Positions 15,875-24,560 of a DNA stretch of 47,989 nucleotides are shown piece by piece. The position numbers and the translations under genes are program-made. Under the pieces are notes generated by a model. It was not told the origin of the DNA. It made no database searches and saw only the letters and a list, made by a program, of their open reading frames with translations. Numbering within the stretch: the first letter of the stretch is position 1; every line of letters begins with the position of its first letter. This stretch comes from Bog-159 sp049520215 (GTDB lineage Bacteria > Acidobacteriota > Terriglobia > Bryobacterales > Bryobacteraceae): positions 1 through 47,989 of the forward strand of contig JBEKPZ010000078.1 of assembly GCA_049520215.1 (NCBI GenBank), given 5' to 3'.

Positions 15875-16135
15875 TCAAGCGCGACGGCGCTCTGCGAATG
15901 GATACTCCGTTCCCTGCGGTGAAGGATGCCGGCGAAGCCGGTTTCCGATCGGCACCTCTAAAATACGATGCCCTTTTCCCGATCCGGGCCATTCGACCCT
16001 GCCGCTAAACTCGGCAACCTTGTTGACTCTGCGTGCAGCTCGGTATTGCCCGGTCGACGCCAGAGCTACATAAAAGAGTCGGCACAAAACTATGGAGCAG
16101 ATCGTGATAGCGAACACCAAAGCGCTCGTCGGCAT
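15875..16135 (-). CDS. Possible small single-span membrane protein (86 aa)
   Basis: An ATG at 16135 is preceded by GCGGAGG at good spacing. The product opens with a hydrophobic helix (ALVFAITICSIVLCRLFYVA) followed by a basic region. The rest shows no known domain and its last 30 residues are arginine/proline-rich. It is the only plausible gene between the TPR/OGT gene and the GlxA-type regulator. The ribosome site and helix are real, but length and composition make the call weak. Confidence 0.35.
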   Translation of the reverse strand: MPTSALVFAITICSIVLCRLFYVALASTGQYRAARRVNKVAEFSGRVEWPGSGKGHRILEVPIGNRLRRHPSPQGTEYPFAERRRA

Positions 16136-16575
16136 TCCGGAACTACCTCCGCTTACAAACATCGCACGCTCCGACGGTCACGGCCAGGGTCATGCGTTCT
16201 AGTGGTTCCAGACGAGTTAGCGAAGGTTATGAGACTGCTGATATCCTGAGGTGCGATCTCGACATTGGAAAGTTTCAACACTTTTCAACCCCTCCGGGCT
16301 ATCTGGAAAATGTTCGACGCAAAAGCGCTCGAAGTGCCCAATTGACACCCTGCCGAGAACTTTGGCATAGGGGCGACCGAACGACGGCTCCGTGGTCCGT
16401 CCGGCGCCCACCGCCCGTGCTCCGTCGCCGGGCCGCCGGCGTGCGGACGGGGATGGGGCCGGGCGGAGGGGTGGCACGGCCATGAAAGCATTCTCCGAGT
16501 GGCGCGTCACTCGTCAACTGAGCAATCTCTGTCGGATAACGACCCCACTCCAGGCCAGCAGCGGTTACTAGAAGG
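16136..16575. other. Gene-free stretch inside the element
   Basis: Short open frames only, with no family resemblance. A GC-rich tract at about 16390-16480 gives arginine/proline-rich translations in every frame, as non-coding DNA would. I see no terminator or repeat of note. Confidence 0.3.
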
Positions 16576-17556
16576 TTAGCTTTTTGCGTCCGTCAGGAAA
16601 CGGCCACGGTAGTGCGAAGGCGCGACGCCAAAGCGTTGCATAAAGGCACGGCGAAAACTGTCGGAATCGCGAAATCCGACCGAGACGGCGACGCCCTCCA
16701 CGGAACAACCAGAGGCGGACAGCCGCTTGCGAGCCTCGTCAAGCCGAAGGCGCTGCACGAAAGCGGCCGGACTGCTGTTGAACTCCAACCTGAAACGGCG
16801 GGAAAACTGCCGCGGACAAAGATTCATATGCTCCGCCATTACCTCAACGGAAAGGTTTTCGTCGAGGTGTCCCAGGATCCATGCCGCCAGATCGGCAAAG
16901 CGGCTGGTGGAAGTAATTTGAAACTTCAACGGCTCAGAAAACTGCTCTTGTCCTCCGGGACGCTTCATGTAAACCACCAATTCGCGCGCCACCGCAAGCG
17001 CCACTCGGGGTCCAAAGTCTTCCTCAATTAATGCCAGGGAAAGATCGATTCCGGCGGTGACGCCGGCCGAGGTGTAGAACTTGCCGTCACGAAGGTAGAG
17101 CGCATTGGCTTCAAGCCTCACAGCAGGAAAGCGGGACGCCAATTCGGCAGCGAACCTCCAATGGGTGGTCACTCGCCGGCCGTCCAGCAGTCCAGTCGGC
17201 GCTACCGCAAAAATGCCGGTGCAAACCGAAGCAATCCGACGAATCCCGCCGGCCCGATGCCTGATCCAGTTCGCTAGCTTAGGACCGGAGGACGACAGGC
17301 GCACGCCGCGGCCGCCGGGAATGATGAGCGTATCCATGTGGCGCAGTGACCTTAGGGAGCAGGTCGCGGTCATGCGCAATCCGGACACGGAACTGAAATT
17401 CATGGCGGCCAGTGCAGCAACCGTCACCTTGTAGCAAGGCTGCGGGTTGCCCTTCGAGTCTTCAAGGAATGCACTGCTGAAAGCCTCTAGTGGTCCCGCC
17501 AAGTCGAGGGAGGTGAGCTCGTCGTAGCCGACAATAACGATATGTCTGGGAGTCAC
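16576..17556 (-). CDS. GlxA-type AraC-family regulator with DJ-1/PfpI sensor domain
   Basis: The 326-residue protein has two domains. The first (about 1-190) is DJ-1/PfpI-like: HIVIVGYDELTSLDLAGPLE, then DTLIIPGGRGV and SVCTGIFAVAPTGLLDGR with the elbow Cys. The second (about 220-322) is an AraC helix-turn-helix pair: DENLSVEVMAEHMNLCPRQF and GVAVSVGFRDSDSFRRAFMQ. This is the GlxA family layout, in which the amidotransferase-like domain is thought to sense a small molecule. The start is a GTG at 17556. It is divergent from an exported DJ-1/PfpI protein (17735-18529), which is the likely target and may share its ligand. Both lie inside the tRNA-Lys element. Confidence 0.88.
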   Translation of the reverse strand: MTPRHIVIVGYDELTSLDLAGPLEAFSSAFLEDSKGNPQPCYKVTVAALAAMNFSSVSGLRMTATCSLRSLRHMDTLIIPGGRGVRLSSSGPKLANWIRHRAGGIRRIASVCTGIFAVAPTGLLDGRRVTTHWRFAAELASRFPAVRLEANALYLRDGKFYTSAGVTAGIDLSLALIEEDFGPRVALAVARELVVYMKRPGGQEQFSEPLKFQITSTSRFADLAAWILGHLDENLSVEVMAEHMNLCPRQFSRRFRLEFNSSPAAFVQRLRLDEARKRLSASGCSVEGVAVSVGFRDSDSFRRAFMQRFGVAPSHYRGRFLTDAKS

Positions 17557-17734
17557 GGCAGTCGTCCCCTCAAAATAACCAAATAAGGCATATATCCGGA
17601 ATGACGTCTATACGGCGTTCGAGATTTGGGTGCTCCAGCGAGAATGTCCTGAAATGCCGGATCGATGTCATTTGGGACTTTCCATTATCGGGCTATACTG
17701 TCTTCTAAAGCAAGCGTTTCCTAAGGAGGGTCAT
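17557..17734. promoter_or_regulatory. Divergent promoter region between GlxA-type regulator and DJ-1 gene
   Basis: This 178-bp intergenic region must hold both promoters and, by analogy with other AraC/GlxA-type pairs, the operator. It is more AT-rich than its surroundings around 17570-17610. AAGGAGG at about 17722 is a strong ribosome site for the rightward gene. I could not single out a clear operator. Confidence 0.4.
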
Positions 17735-18529
17735 ATGAAGTGGACGAAATCGGGACTGCGGATGGCCGCTGCAATCGTGGGGATTGCGAACGCGGCGGTT
17801 TTTATGAGCCAGGCGCAGGAGCCCGATAAAATACCGGCTTTAGCGCGGCAAACCCGCCCACTGAAGCCGCCGGCGACGGGCAGGATCAACGTGGCGTTTC
17901 TGATCTCGCAAGGCGCGGATGTCATGGACATTGCCGGCCCGTGGGAGGTTTTCAGCGATGCCATGCTTACAACCAAGGGCGAGCCCTGGCATGAATCCAA
18001 TGGCGACGATATGGTCATGCCGTTCAACGTTTACACCGTATCCGATTCAGTGAAACCGGTGAATGCAAATGGCCTAACCATCGTGCCGAACTACAGTTTC
18101 GGTCATGCGCCCAAGCCGCGGATCATCGTGATCCCCGCTCAGGGCGGTCGTAATGCGGCCCAGAAAGCGTGGCTGCTAACCAATTCGGCCGACGCGGATG
18201 TGACCATGTCTGTGTGCACCGGCGCCGCGATGCTGGCGGAGTACGGATTGCTCGATGGCAAAACTGCTACTACGCATCATGCCTATCAGCAGAGCATGCA
18301 GAAGACGTATCCCGCCGTGCGCTTCGTCAGTGGAACCCGTTTTGTGGAGAATGACAAGATCGCAACCGCGGGCGGCTTGACCTCGGGCGTGGATCTGGCG
18401 CTACATATCGTGGCGAGATACTACGGAAATGAGGTCGCCCAAGTTACCGCTGGCATTCTGGAATATCGCAGTGAGCTATGGAAAAATCCGGAGTACGATC
18501 GGGTGACGCCGGTGGCCGGGTCGAAGTGA
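17735..18529 (+). CDS. Exported DJ-1/PfpI family protein
   Basis: The start at 17735 follows AAGGAGGGTCAT and gives a basic head and hydrophobic core (LRMAAAIVGIANAAVFMSQA) ending AQA, a likely signal peptide. The mature domain (about 50-250) parallels the sensor domain of the neighbouring regulator: RINVAFLISQGADVMDIAGP, RIIVIPAQGG, MSVCTGAAMLAEYGLLDGK with the elbow Cys, TTHHAYQQSM and ATAGGLTSGVDLALHIV. The superfamily includes isonitrile hydratase-like, glyoxalase-like and protease-like activities; which applies is unknown. Export is unusual for this fold. The pairing with a regulator of the same fold suggests both handle one compound. Confidence 0.85.
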   Translation: MKWTKSGLRMAAAIVGIANAAVFMSQAQEPDKIPALARQTRPLKPPATGRINVAFLISQGADVMDIAGPWEVFSDAMLTTKGEPWHESNGDDMVMPFNVYTVSDSVKPVNANGLTIVPNYSFGHAPKPRIIVIPAQGGRNAAQKAWLLTNSADADVTMSVCTGAAMLAEYGLLDGKTATTHHAYQQSMQKTYPAVRFVSGTRFVENDKIATAGGLTSGVDLALHIVARYYGNEVAQVTAGILEYRSELWKNPEYDRVTPVAGSK

Positions 18530-19192
18530 TCTTGCATGTTGCGCGAGATTAATGGCTGAGGTTCAAGTTTCCGTTAATCGGCCACTCATATAAAGCTGGG
18601 ACGCACGGAGGCCTCCTTCTAATTACGTTACCCGGTTGCGCCGCCCGTCGACCGCATTCTGCCGGTCAGGCTCCCAGAAGATATCTTTGTGTTTGGCAGC
18701 GGCGAGGTCTGCGCAGAGCTGCTCGGCGCTTGCGTTGCGGATACCAATCGAGACGAAGCCCCGTGAGGTCATTGTCGACGAGTCGATAGTGGTCCAACGA
18801 CCTGAACCTCCGGTCCAGGTCCCACCAGCGCCTTGTAGAGGACAGGAGGAGGAGATTGTTCTTTATCGTGGAATAACGCCCATGCCCCACTTTTCGGCTC
18901 TCTTGCTCCGCTCCTGCTTTTTGCTCTCAAAAAAACGAGAGCAGGCGTCCGCGGGGTGCAAGAGTTGGGAACCCGCCTTTCGCTCCGGCCGGGGGATAGG
19001 CGCCTCGCTTTGAACGATACCATGCCTGGAACTCGTTGGAAGGCTGTGGGGGAATTTGTGGGGGCCCAGCGGTACTTGGCAGTCCTAATCGCTTCGCGCG
19101 GGCACCGCGATCACTCGCTCTAAATATCGTAAGATTAGGCTACTTACATGAAAACCAGGGCGATTGAATAGGAAGGCGAAATGGAGATCTGA
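18530..19192. other. Gene-poor right end of the element
   Basis: No firm gene. On the minus strand 18623-18772 there is a 49-codon frame (MTSRGFVSIGIRNASAEQLC to a TAA) that could be a fragment of an element gene, but an overlapping frame looks equally coding. The last 150 bp hold the paired TGTGGGG blocks at 19045 and 19057. Confidence 0.35.
19045..19064. promoter_or_regulatory. Candidate integrase arm-type sites, right
   Basis: TGTGGGG at 19045 and again at 19057 repeats the motif and 12-bp spacing of the left-end pair at 10418/10430. It lies about 130 bp inside the right 44-bp repeat. Function as integrase arm sites is inferred from position and symmetry. Confidence 0.4.
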
Positions 19193-19236
19193 AGTGATTA
19201 AGAGTCACTTGCTCTGCCAATTGAGCTACGCGCCCG
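19193..19236. repeat. Right 44-bp direct repeat (tRNA-Lys 5' remnant)
   Basis: Identical to 10322-10365. It is the 5' part of tRNA-Lys (from the acceptor 5' strand through the anticodon stem) without its 3' half, so it cannot fold as a tRNA. It is probably the original 5' half of the host gene left behind after integration, next to the original promoter on its right. Confidence 0.92.
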
Positions 19237-19303
19237 CTTGAGGTGTTCTGGCGGCTTGGCAGCGCCCGTCCGCATCGAACCCGGCCGGAGCGCCAATCCA
19301 GGG

Positions 19304-21181
19304 TTATACCACCCCGCGCGCCGCCGCGGACTCGATCGAGGCCGCCGCAATCTGCGCAATGTCCAGAAGTTTGGGTGGCGTCTGGCTCACCGTGCCGAAG
19401 GCGTCGCGCAACATCGTCTGGCAGAAGGGGCAGGCCGTGCCCACCACCGGGGCTCCGGTGGCGGCCAGTTCCGTGGCGCGCTCCACATTGACGCGCTTGC
19501 CTTTCTCCTCGCCCAGGAACATCTGCCCGCCGCCCGCGCCGCAACAGAACGACCGCTGGCGCGCACGCTCCGGATCCTCCACCTCGTCCCAGCGCGCCAT
19601 CACCTCCCGCGGCTCGTCATAAATGCCGCGATAGCGCCCCAGATAACAAGGATCGTGGAAGACCACACGCTCCCGCTGGTCCTCGCGCCTCGGCAGCTTC
19701 TCCTGCATGCGCGCCAGCAGTTCGCTGTGATGTTCGATCTGGAACGCCGCGCCGAATTCCTTCCAATCCTCGCCGATGGTGCGCACGCAATGCGGGCAGA
19801 TGGAGAGCAGCTTGGTGACATTGGCTGATAGATTGGCCGACTTCAACTGCTCGATGTTGGCCTCGGCCATCTGCTGGAACAGCAGATCGTTCCCTAAGCG
19901 CCGCACCGGGTCGCCCGTGCACTTCTCCTTGCGCAGCACGCCGAACGTCACGCCCAGATGGCGCAACACCGCGGCCAGCGACAGCACAATCTCGCGGCCT
20001 TGCGGATCGTACGACCCCATGCAGCCCAGCCACAGGCAATACTCCTGCGTGCCGTCGTAAATCGGCAACTCGTTCTTCTCGATGAATTTCGTGCGCTCGC
20101 TGGAGGCGAATCCCAGCGAATTGCCGTTGCGCTCCATCGCCAGAAACATCTTGCCGCCGTAATCGTCTTCCCACTTGCCCGTGTTCACCGCGCCGCGCCG
20201 CAGCCCGATAATCACGGGCAGATGCTGGATACCTACCGGGCACTGGAACTCACAGGCGCCGCAGGTGGTGCATTGGAACGCCGCTTCCATCGAAATGTGT
20301 TTGCCCAGCAGCGGCTCTTCATTGCCCGGCCCCTCTTCGTTCAGATAATGCCGCAGCCCCAGGATGATTTCTTTCGGGTTGAGCGTCTTGCCTGTGTTGT
20401 ACGCCGGACAGTGCTCTGTGCAGCGCCCGCACTCCACGCAGGAATAAGCTTGCAGCGCGTCGAGCTTGGTGATGTCCTTGCCGGTGTCCAGGCCGAAATC
20501 CTCGTCGCCCACCAGCGGCGGAATCTTGCTGAATCCATCCCGCCGCAGAAACACGGTGGCCGGGCTGATCACCAGATGCAGGTGCTTGGTGTGCGGGATC
20601 AGCGGCAGAAACGCCAGGAGGGTGACGGTGTGCAGCCACCAATTCGCGCGCGCCGCCGTGGTGCTTTCATCCATCCCGAGCCCCGCCAGGTAGGTGATCA
20701 TCAAGATGAAAATGAGCAGCGCGATGACGCCGGATTCCGGCGCGACTTTGCCCAACCAGACGGGGCGCGTCACGAAGCGGCGGAGGGCCAGGCCGGCGAT
20801 CGAAACCGCCACAAGCACGGCCCAGACGGCCACAAAAGCGAAATAGGCTTTGCCGAATCCGCTTTCACGGCTAAGAAACGGGAAGCCGAAACCGGCGGCA
20901 ATGTGGTTGATCGTGATCAGCGCGAACGCACAGAAGCCCCAGAAGACGAAGGCGTGCGCCACGCCGGCGAGCGGTCGCTCCCGGATTACTTTCCCTTGCA
21001 GCAGCACTTCCCAGACGAATTGCCGGATGCGCGGCGCTAGCGGCCGCAGCTTGAAATCCGGATTATCGCGCGAGCGGCGGATTGCATCCACCGGCTTGCG
21101 GAAGCGGAACCAGAAAAGCGACCCGGAGATGCACAACAGTATCGCCAGAAGCGCAATTTCCAGCCAGGATGGGTGGACCAT
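19304..21181 (-). CDS. Membrane (Fe-S) oxidoreductase, heterodisulfide reductase-like
   Basis: The 625-residue protein is a fusion. N-terminal membrane helices (about 8-25, 78-98, 115-135, 155-172, 183-205, the NarI-like part) are followed by two ferredoxin-type clusters, CVECGRCTEHCP and CTTCGACEFQCP. Two CCG domains follow, with CLWLGCMGSYDP in the first and FCCGAGGGQMFLGEEKGKRV in the second. Proteins of this layout (HdrD/GlpC-like with a membrane domain) pass electrons between the quinone pool and a soluble partner such as an acyl-CoA/ETF or lactate-type dehydrogenase. No partner gene lies next to it, so the donor is unknown. Length and cysteine motifs are complete. The gene ends 68 bp from the tRNA remnant that borders the element. 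Confidence 0.9.
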   Translation of the reverse strand: MVHPSWLEIALLAILLCISGSLFWFRFRKPVDAIRRSRDNPDFKLRPLAPRIRQFVWEVLLQGKVIRERPLAGVAHAFVFWGFCAFALITINHIAAGFGFPFLSRESGFGKAYFAFVAVWAVLVAVSIAGLALRRFVTRPVWLGKVAPESGVIALLIFILMITYLAGLGMDESTTAARANWWLHTVTLLAFLPLIPHTKHLHLVISPATVFLRRDGFSKIPPLVGDEDFGLDTGKDITKLDALQAYSCVECGRCTEHCPAYNTGKTLNPKEIILGLRHYLNEEGPGNEEPLLGKHISMEAAFQCTTCGACEFQCPVGIQHLPVIIGLRRGAVNTGKWEDDYGGKMFLAMERNGNSLGFASSERTKFIEKNELPIYDGTQEYCLWLGCMGSYDPQGREIVLSLAAVLRHLGVTFGVLRKEKCTGDPVRRLGNDLLFQQMAEANIEQLKSANLSANVTKLLSICPHCVRTIGEDWKEFGAAFQIEHHSELLARMQEKLPRREDQRERVVFHDPCYLGRYRGIYDEPREVMARWDEVEDPERARQRSFCCGAGGGQMFLGEEKGKRVNVERATELAATGAPVVGTACPFCQTMLRDAFGTVSQTPPKLLDIAQIAAASIESAAARGVV

Positions 21182-21252
21182 GCGGTAACCTTGAATGTAG
21201 CACAGCGGTCCGCGAAGTCCGCTGCGAGATTCAACCTGACGGGGTGTTCTGC

Positions 21253-22182
21253 TTGCGCATTTTGGTTACCGGAGCCGCCGGCTTCATCGGCTCGCACATG
21301 TGCGACCGGCTGTTGGCCGAGGGTCATACGGTCGTGGCTGTCGACAATTTCCTCACCGGCTCCGAAAAAAATGTAGCCCATCTCAGCGATCAAGCGCAAT
21401 TCCGCCTTATCCGTCACGACATCACGCTGCCGCTGACGGTCGACGGCCCACTGGACGCGGTGCTGAACATGGCGTCGCCGGCCAGCCCCAAGGATTACTT
21501 GCAGCACGCCATCGCCACGCTGGATGTGGGCAGCACCGGCACGCGCAACATGCTGGAACTGGCGCTGGCCAAAGGCGCAAGGTTCCTGCTCACCTCCACC
21601 TCGGAATGCTACGGCGACCCGCTGGAGCATCCGCAGAGCGAAACCTATTGGGGCCACGTCAACCCGGTCGGGCCGCGCTCCTGCTACGACGAAAGCAAAC
21701 GCTTCGCCGAGGCGCTGACCATGGCTTACCACCGCACCTATGGCCTGCGCACCAACATCGCGCGCATCTTCAATACCTACGGGCCGCGCATGAAGCTGGA
21801 CGATGGCCGCGTAGTGCCCTCGTTTATCGGCCAGGCCCTCCGCGGCGAGACCCTCACCATTTTCGGGGACGGATCGCAGACGCGCAGTTTCTGCTATGTC
21901 AGCGACCTGGTGGACGGCATCTACCGGCTGATGCAATCCGATGAGCGCTATCCGGTGAATCTCGGTAACCCGGATGAAATGACCATACGGGAATTCGCCG
22001 AGCGCATCCGCCGCATCACCGGCAGCCTTTCGCCGATCGTCAATCGCCCGCTGCCGGAAGACGATCCCAGGCAGCGCCGGCCGGACATCTCCAAGGCGCG
22101 CCGTCTCCTCGGCTGGGAACCGCGCGTGCCGCTGGAAGAAGGCCTCCGCGTCACCCTCGACTCCTTTCGTGCATCGTTCTAA
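21253..22182 (+). CDS. UDP-glucuronate decarboxylase-like NAD-dependent epimerase
   Basis: The product is a short-chain dehydrogenase/epimerase: Rossmann motif GAAGFIGSHMCDRLL, the LNMASPASPKDYLQHAI segment typical of UDP-xylose synthases, TSTSECYGDP, and catalytic CYDESKRFAE with Tyr and Lys. IARIFNTYGPRM, TRSFCYVSDLVDGI and RRPDISKARRLLGWEP complete the fold. The family converts UDP-glucuronate to UDP-xylose for glycan synthesis. The start is a TTG at 21253 just before the Rossmann strand; a GTG at 21244 is possible. The longer open frame upstream runs over the promoter region of the divergent gene and is not used. AsmA follows after 9 bp. Confidence 0.88.
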   Translation: MRILVTGAAGFIGSHMCDRLLAEGHTVVAVDNFLTGSEKNVAHLSDQAQFRLIRHDITLPLTVDGPLDAVLNMASPASPKDYLQHAIATLDVGSTGTRNMLELALAKGARFLLTSTSECYGDPLEHPQSETYWGHVNPVGPRSCYDESKRFAEALTMAYHRTYGLRTNIARIFNTYGPRMKLDDGRVVPSFIGQALRGETLTIFGDGSQTRSFCYVSDLVDGIYRLMQSDERYPVNLGNPDEMTIREFAERIRRITGSLSPIVNRPLPEDDPRQRRPDISKARRLLGWEPRVPLEEGLRVTLDSFRASF

Positions 22183-22191
22183 AATACCCCG

Positions 22192-23763
22192 ATGAAGCGC
22201 ATCGCCCGCTGGATCGGCATCGTCGTCGTCCTACTGCTGTTGGCAGTGGCTGCCATACCCTTTCTGATCGACCCCAATCAATTCCGCCCCATGCTGGAGG
22301 CGGAGCTGTCCAAAGCGCTGGCGCGCGAGGTCAAGGTCGGCGACCTGAAACTGGCACTCCTATCCGGCGGCGTGACAGCCGACGACCTTTCCATCGCCGA
22401 CGATCCGGCCTACAGCCGCACACCCTTCCTGCATACCAAGTCGCTGACGCTGGGCGTGGCGTTGGGGCCGCTGATCGCCTCGCGCCAACTCCACGTCACC
22501 CAGCTCACGCTCGATCAGCCGCAAATCGAACTGCTGCAATCCACCGCCGGCAATTGGAATTTCTCGAGCCTCGGTGGCAAGCCGGCGGCGCCGGCCCCGC
22601 GCGGCGGCCCTCCCAGCGCGGGGTTCGATCTTTCCGTAAAGCTGGTGAAGATCTCGAATGGGCGGCTCACGTTCGCGCAGCAGAACAGCAACGCCAAGGC
22701 GCGAGCGCTCGACGACGTGAACGTGGAACTCAAGAACTTCGTCGCCGGCGCGGTGTTCCCGTTCGCTCTTTCCGCGAAGCTGGCGGGCACGGGCGATCTC
22801 CAACTCAACGGCATGGCTGGCCCCGTCAACGCAACGGACGCCGCGCAAACGCCAGTGAAGGTCAAGGTGAAGTTATCCGGTTTCGATCTGGCTGTCGCGG
22901 GCTTCGAGAGTTCCACGGGACTGGCCGGGCTGCTCTCGTTTGATGGGGCATCCGCGTCAAACGGCAGGACTCTGTTCCTGAGCGGGCGATTGAAGGCCGA
23001 ACAGTTGAAGCTGGCCCGGAACGGATCGCCCGCGCGCGAGCCGGTGGAGTTCGATTTTGCGCTGGAGCATGACCTGCGCAACAGCTCGGGCGTGCTGCGG
23101 AGCGGCGAAATCCACATCGGCAACGCGCCCGCGAGTCTCACCGGGACCTACGCGCCGCGGGGTGATTCCACAGCGCTGAATATGAACCTCTCGGGGCCAG
23201 AGATGGGCGTGCCGCAACTGGCGGCCATGCTGCCGGCCTTCGGCGTGGTGCTGCCCGCAGGGTCTTCTTTTCAGGGCGGGACCGCCAGCGCCAAACTTTC
23301 GTTCACCGGTCCGGCCGAAGCTCTGGTCGTCGACGGCTCCCTGGGTCTCAACAACACGCGACTGGCCGGATTTGATCTGGGATCGAAGATGTCAACCGTG
23401 GAGAGGCTGGCCGGCATCAAGACCGGACCGGACACGGAAATCCGGACTTTCGCCGCCACGGTCCACATGGCCCCCGACGGATCGCGCGTCGAGGACATTA
23501 AGTTCGTTGCGCCCGCGCTGGGCGAATTGAGCGGCGGAGGAACCGTCAGCCCCAGCCAGGCTTTGGATTTCAAGATGCGCGCCACGCTGCACACCGGCGG
23601 AGCCGCCCTGGCGCTTCTGGGCGCGAAGAGCGGCACGGGCGTGCCCTTTCTGGTCGAGGGGACGGCCTCCAATCCGGTGTTCCGTCCCGACATGAAAGCG
23701 CTCGTCTCGGGAAAAGTGCAGAGCCTCAGCTCGCTGGGCGGTGCGCTGGGCAAGAAGAAGTAG
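22192..23763 (+). CDS. AsmA family envelope protein
   Basis: The protein has 523 residues. One N-terminal helix (WIGIVVVLLLLAVAAIPFLI) is followed by the AsmA signature DPNQFRPMLEAELSKALARE and VKVGDLKLALLSGGVTADDL. A long beta-rich domain with repeated strand patterns and an AsmA C-terminal part (about 385-500) follow. AsmA-like proteins are anchored in the inner membrane with their bulk in the periplasm, and related proteins (TamB, YhdP) move lipids to the outer membrane. This one is short, closer to compact AsmA forms. It starts 9 bp after the epimerase gene, so both are probably co-transcribed. Confidence 0.87.
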   Translation: MKRIARWIGIVVVLLLLAVAAIPFLIDPNQFRPMLEAELSKALAREVKVGDLKLALLSGGVTADDLSIADDPAYSRTPFLHTKSLTLGVALGPLIASRQLHVTQLTLDQPQIELLQSTAGNWNFSSLGGKPAAPAPRGGPPSAGFDLSVKLVKISNGRLTFAQQNSNAKARALDDVNVELKNFVAGAVFPFALSAKLAGTGDLQLNGMAGPVNATDAAQTPVKVKVKLSGFDLAVAGFESSTGLAGLLSFDGASASNGRTLFLSGRLKAEQLKLARNGSPAREPVEFDFALEHDLRNSSGVLRSGEIHIGNAPASLTGTYAPRGDSTALNMNLSGPEMGVPQLAAMLPAFGVVLPAGSSFQGGTASAKLSFTGPAEALVVDGSLGLNNTRLAGFDLGSKMSTVERLAGIKTGPDTEIRTFAATVHMAPDGSRVEDIKFVAPALGELSGGGTVSPSQALDFKMRATLHTGGAALALLGAKSGTGVPFLVEGTASNPVFRPDMKALVSGKVQSLSSLGGALGKKK

Positions 23764-23768
23764 CCCGC

Positions 23769-24226
23769 CTACTTTCGAGGGCCTCGACTGATAGCCGTCT
23801 CCAGGACCGATCTCTTCCGAGGCGATGGTCCCTCGCGGCCATTCCCCCGAACGGCTTCGGGCTTCGCTTTGCCGGAAGGTCGTGCACCCGCGCGGCCGGC
23901 GATCCGCGCCATCCAGCGCGGCGAACCGTATTGCTCCCGAACAGCGATGCGACAGTGAATCCCGCGCCGGCGTTGGGAAAGTGAACGGCTGACCCCGGGC
24001 CCAATATCTCGACCTGCTGCAGCAATTCGGGGCGAGCGCCGGCTAGTTCTTGAAAGTCGGCGCGCGGCGCAGAAACCATTCGGCCATTGTCGAGGCGCAC
24101 CGAGATCACGTCGTGCTCGCGGTCGTACCATGCCTCCGCAGCTCGAGGTTCGATCGCCATAGCTGTCGCGCCGCGCTGGCTGGCCTCCAGGATCTCGTGT
24201 TCAGTCAAATCCCTTAACCGAGGCAT
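23769..24226 (-). pseudogene. DUF2442 protein with C-terminal frameshift
   Basis: From the ATG at 24226 the frame reads MPRLRDLTEHEILEASQRGA, AEAWYDREHDVISVRLDNGR and HFPNAGAGFTVASLFGSN, a normal DUF2442 core. The frame then runs to 23726 through an arginine-rich tail that does not fit the family. One base over, ARIAGRAGARPSGKAKPEAV, RGNGREGPSPRKR and a stop at 23769 match the usual basic GK-rich ending. A one-base shift near 23910-23930 is therefore likely. DUF2442 proteins occur next to DUF4160 proteins, as here, and such pairs have been discussed as toxin-antitoxin-like. The function of the pair is unproven. Confidence 0.65.
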
Positions 24227-24446
24227 GACATCTGTTCCACTCGTCGCGGCATCCTTGCAAGTGAGCCGCCACAAGCCGTCGAGCGGCGCGCACGGCCTTG
24301 CCGGCGGCGTCGCCGCGAATCTCACGTATGGTCACAAGGTCGTCCAGCAACAGAACGACTTCGTACTGTCGACGCCGAAACACATGCACATGCGGCGGTC
24401 CATGATCCGCGGAGTAGGCGGTGACGACGAGTCCGCCTTGCCGCAA
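24201..24446 (-). CDS. DUF4160 family protein
   Basis: The 81-residue product has the DUF4160 core: GLVVTAYSADHGPPHVHVFR, then QYEVVLLLDDLVTIREIRG and a helix KAVRAARRLVAAHLQGC. The start is a TTG at 24446, because a stop lies only five codons upstream and no ATG or GTG is available; an original start may have been lost. It overlaps the DUF2442 gene by 26 bp, the usual arrangement for this pair. It is divergent from the PadR/ADOP unit. Confidence 0.7.
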   Translation of the reverse strand: MRQGGLVVTAYSADHGPPHVHVFRRRQYEVVLLLDDLVTIREIRGDAAGKAVRAARRLVAAHLQGCRDEWNRCHASVKGFD

Positions 24447-24560
24447 GACTTCACCGACCTTTCATACCATACACAACCGCCTGGTTTTATGCAAATGCCT
24501 CCGCAAGATTCGACACTGGCCGCGCGGCGAAAGTTCCTGCGCTGTTCCCCCAGCAGGAAC

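Noticed and set aside
18623..18772. A 49-codon minus-strand frame near the right end of the element
   Set aside because: A second overlapping frame looks equally protein-like, there is no clear ribosome site, and no family is recognised.
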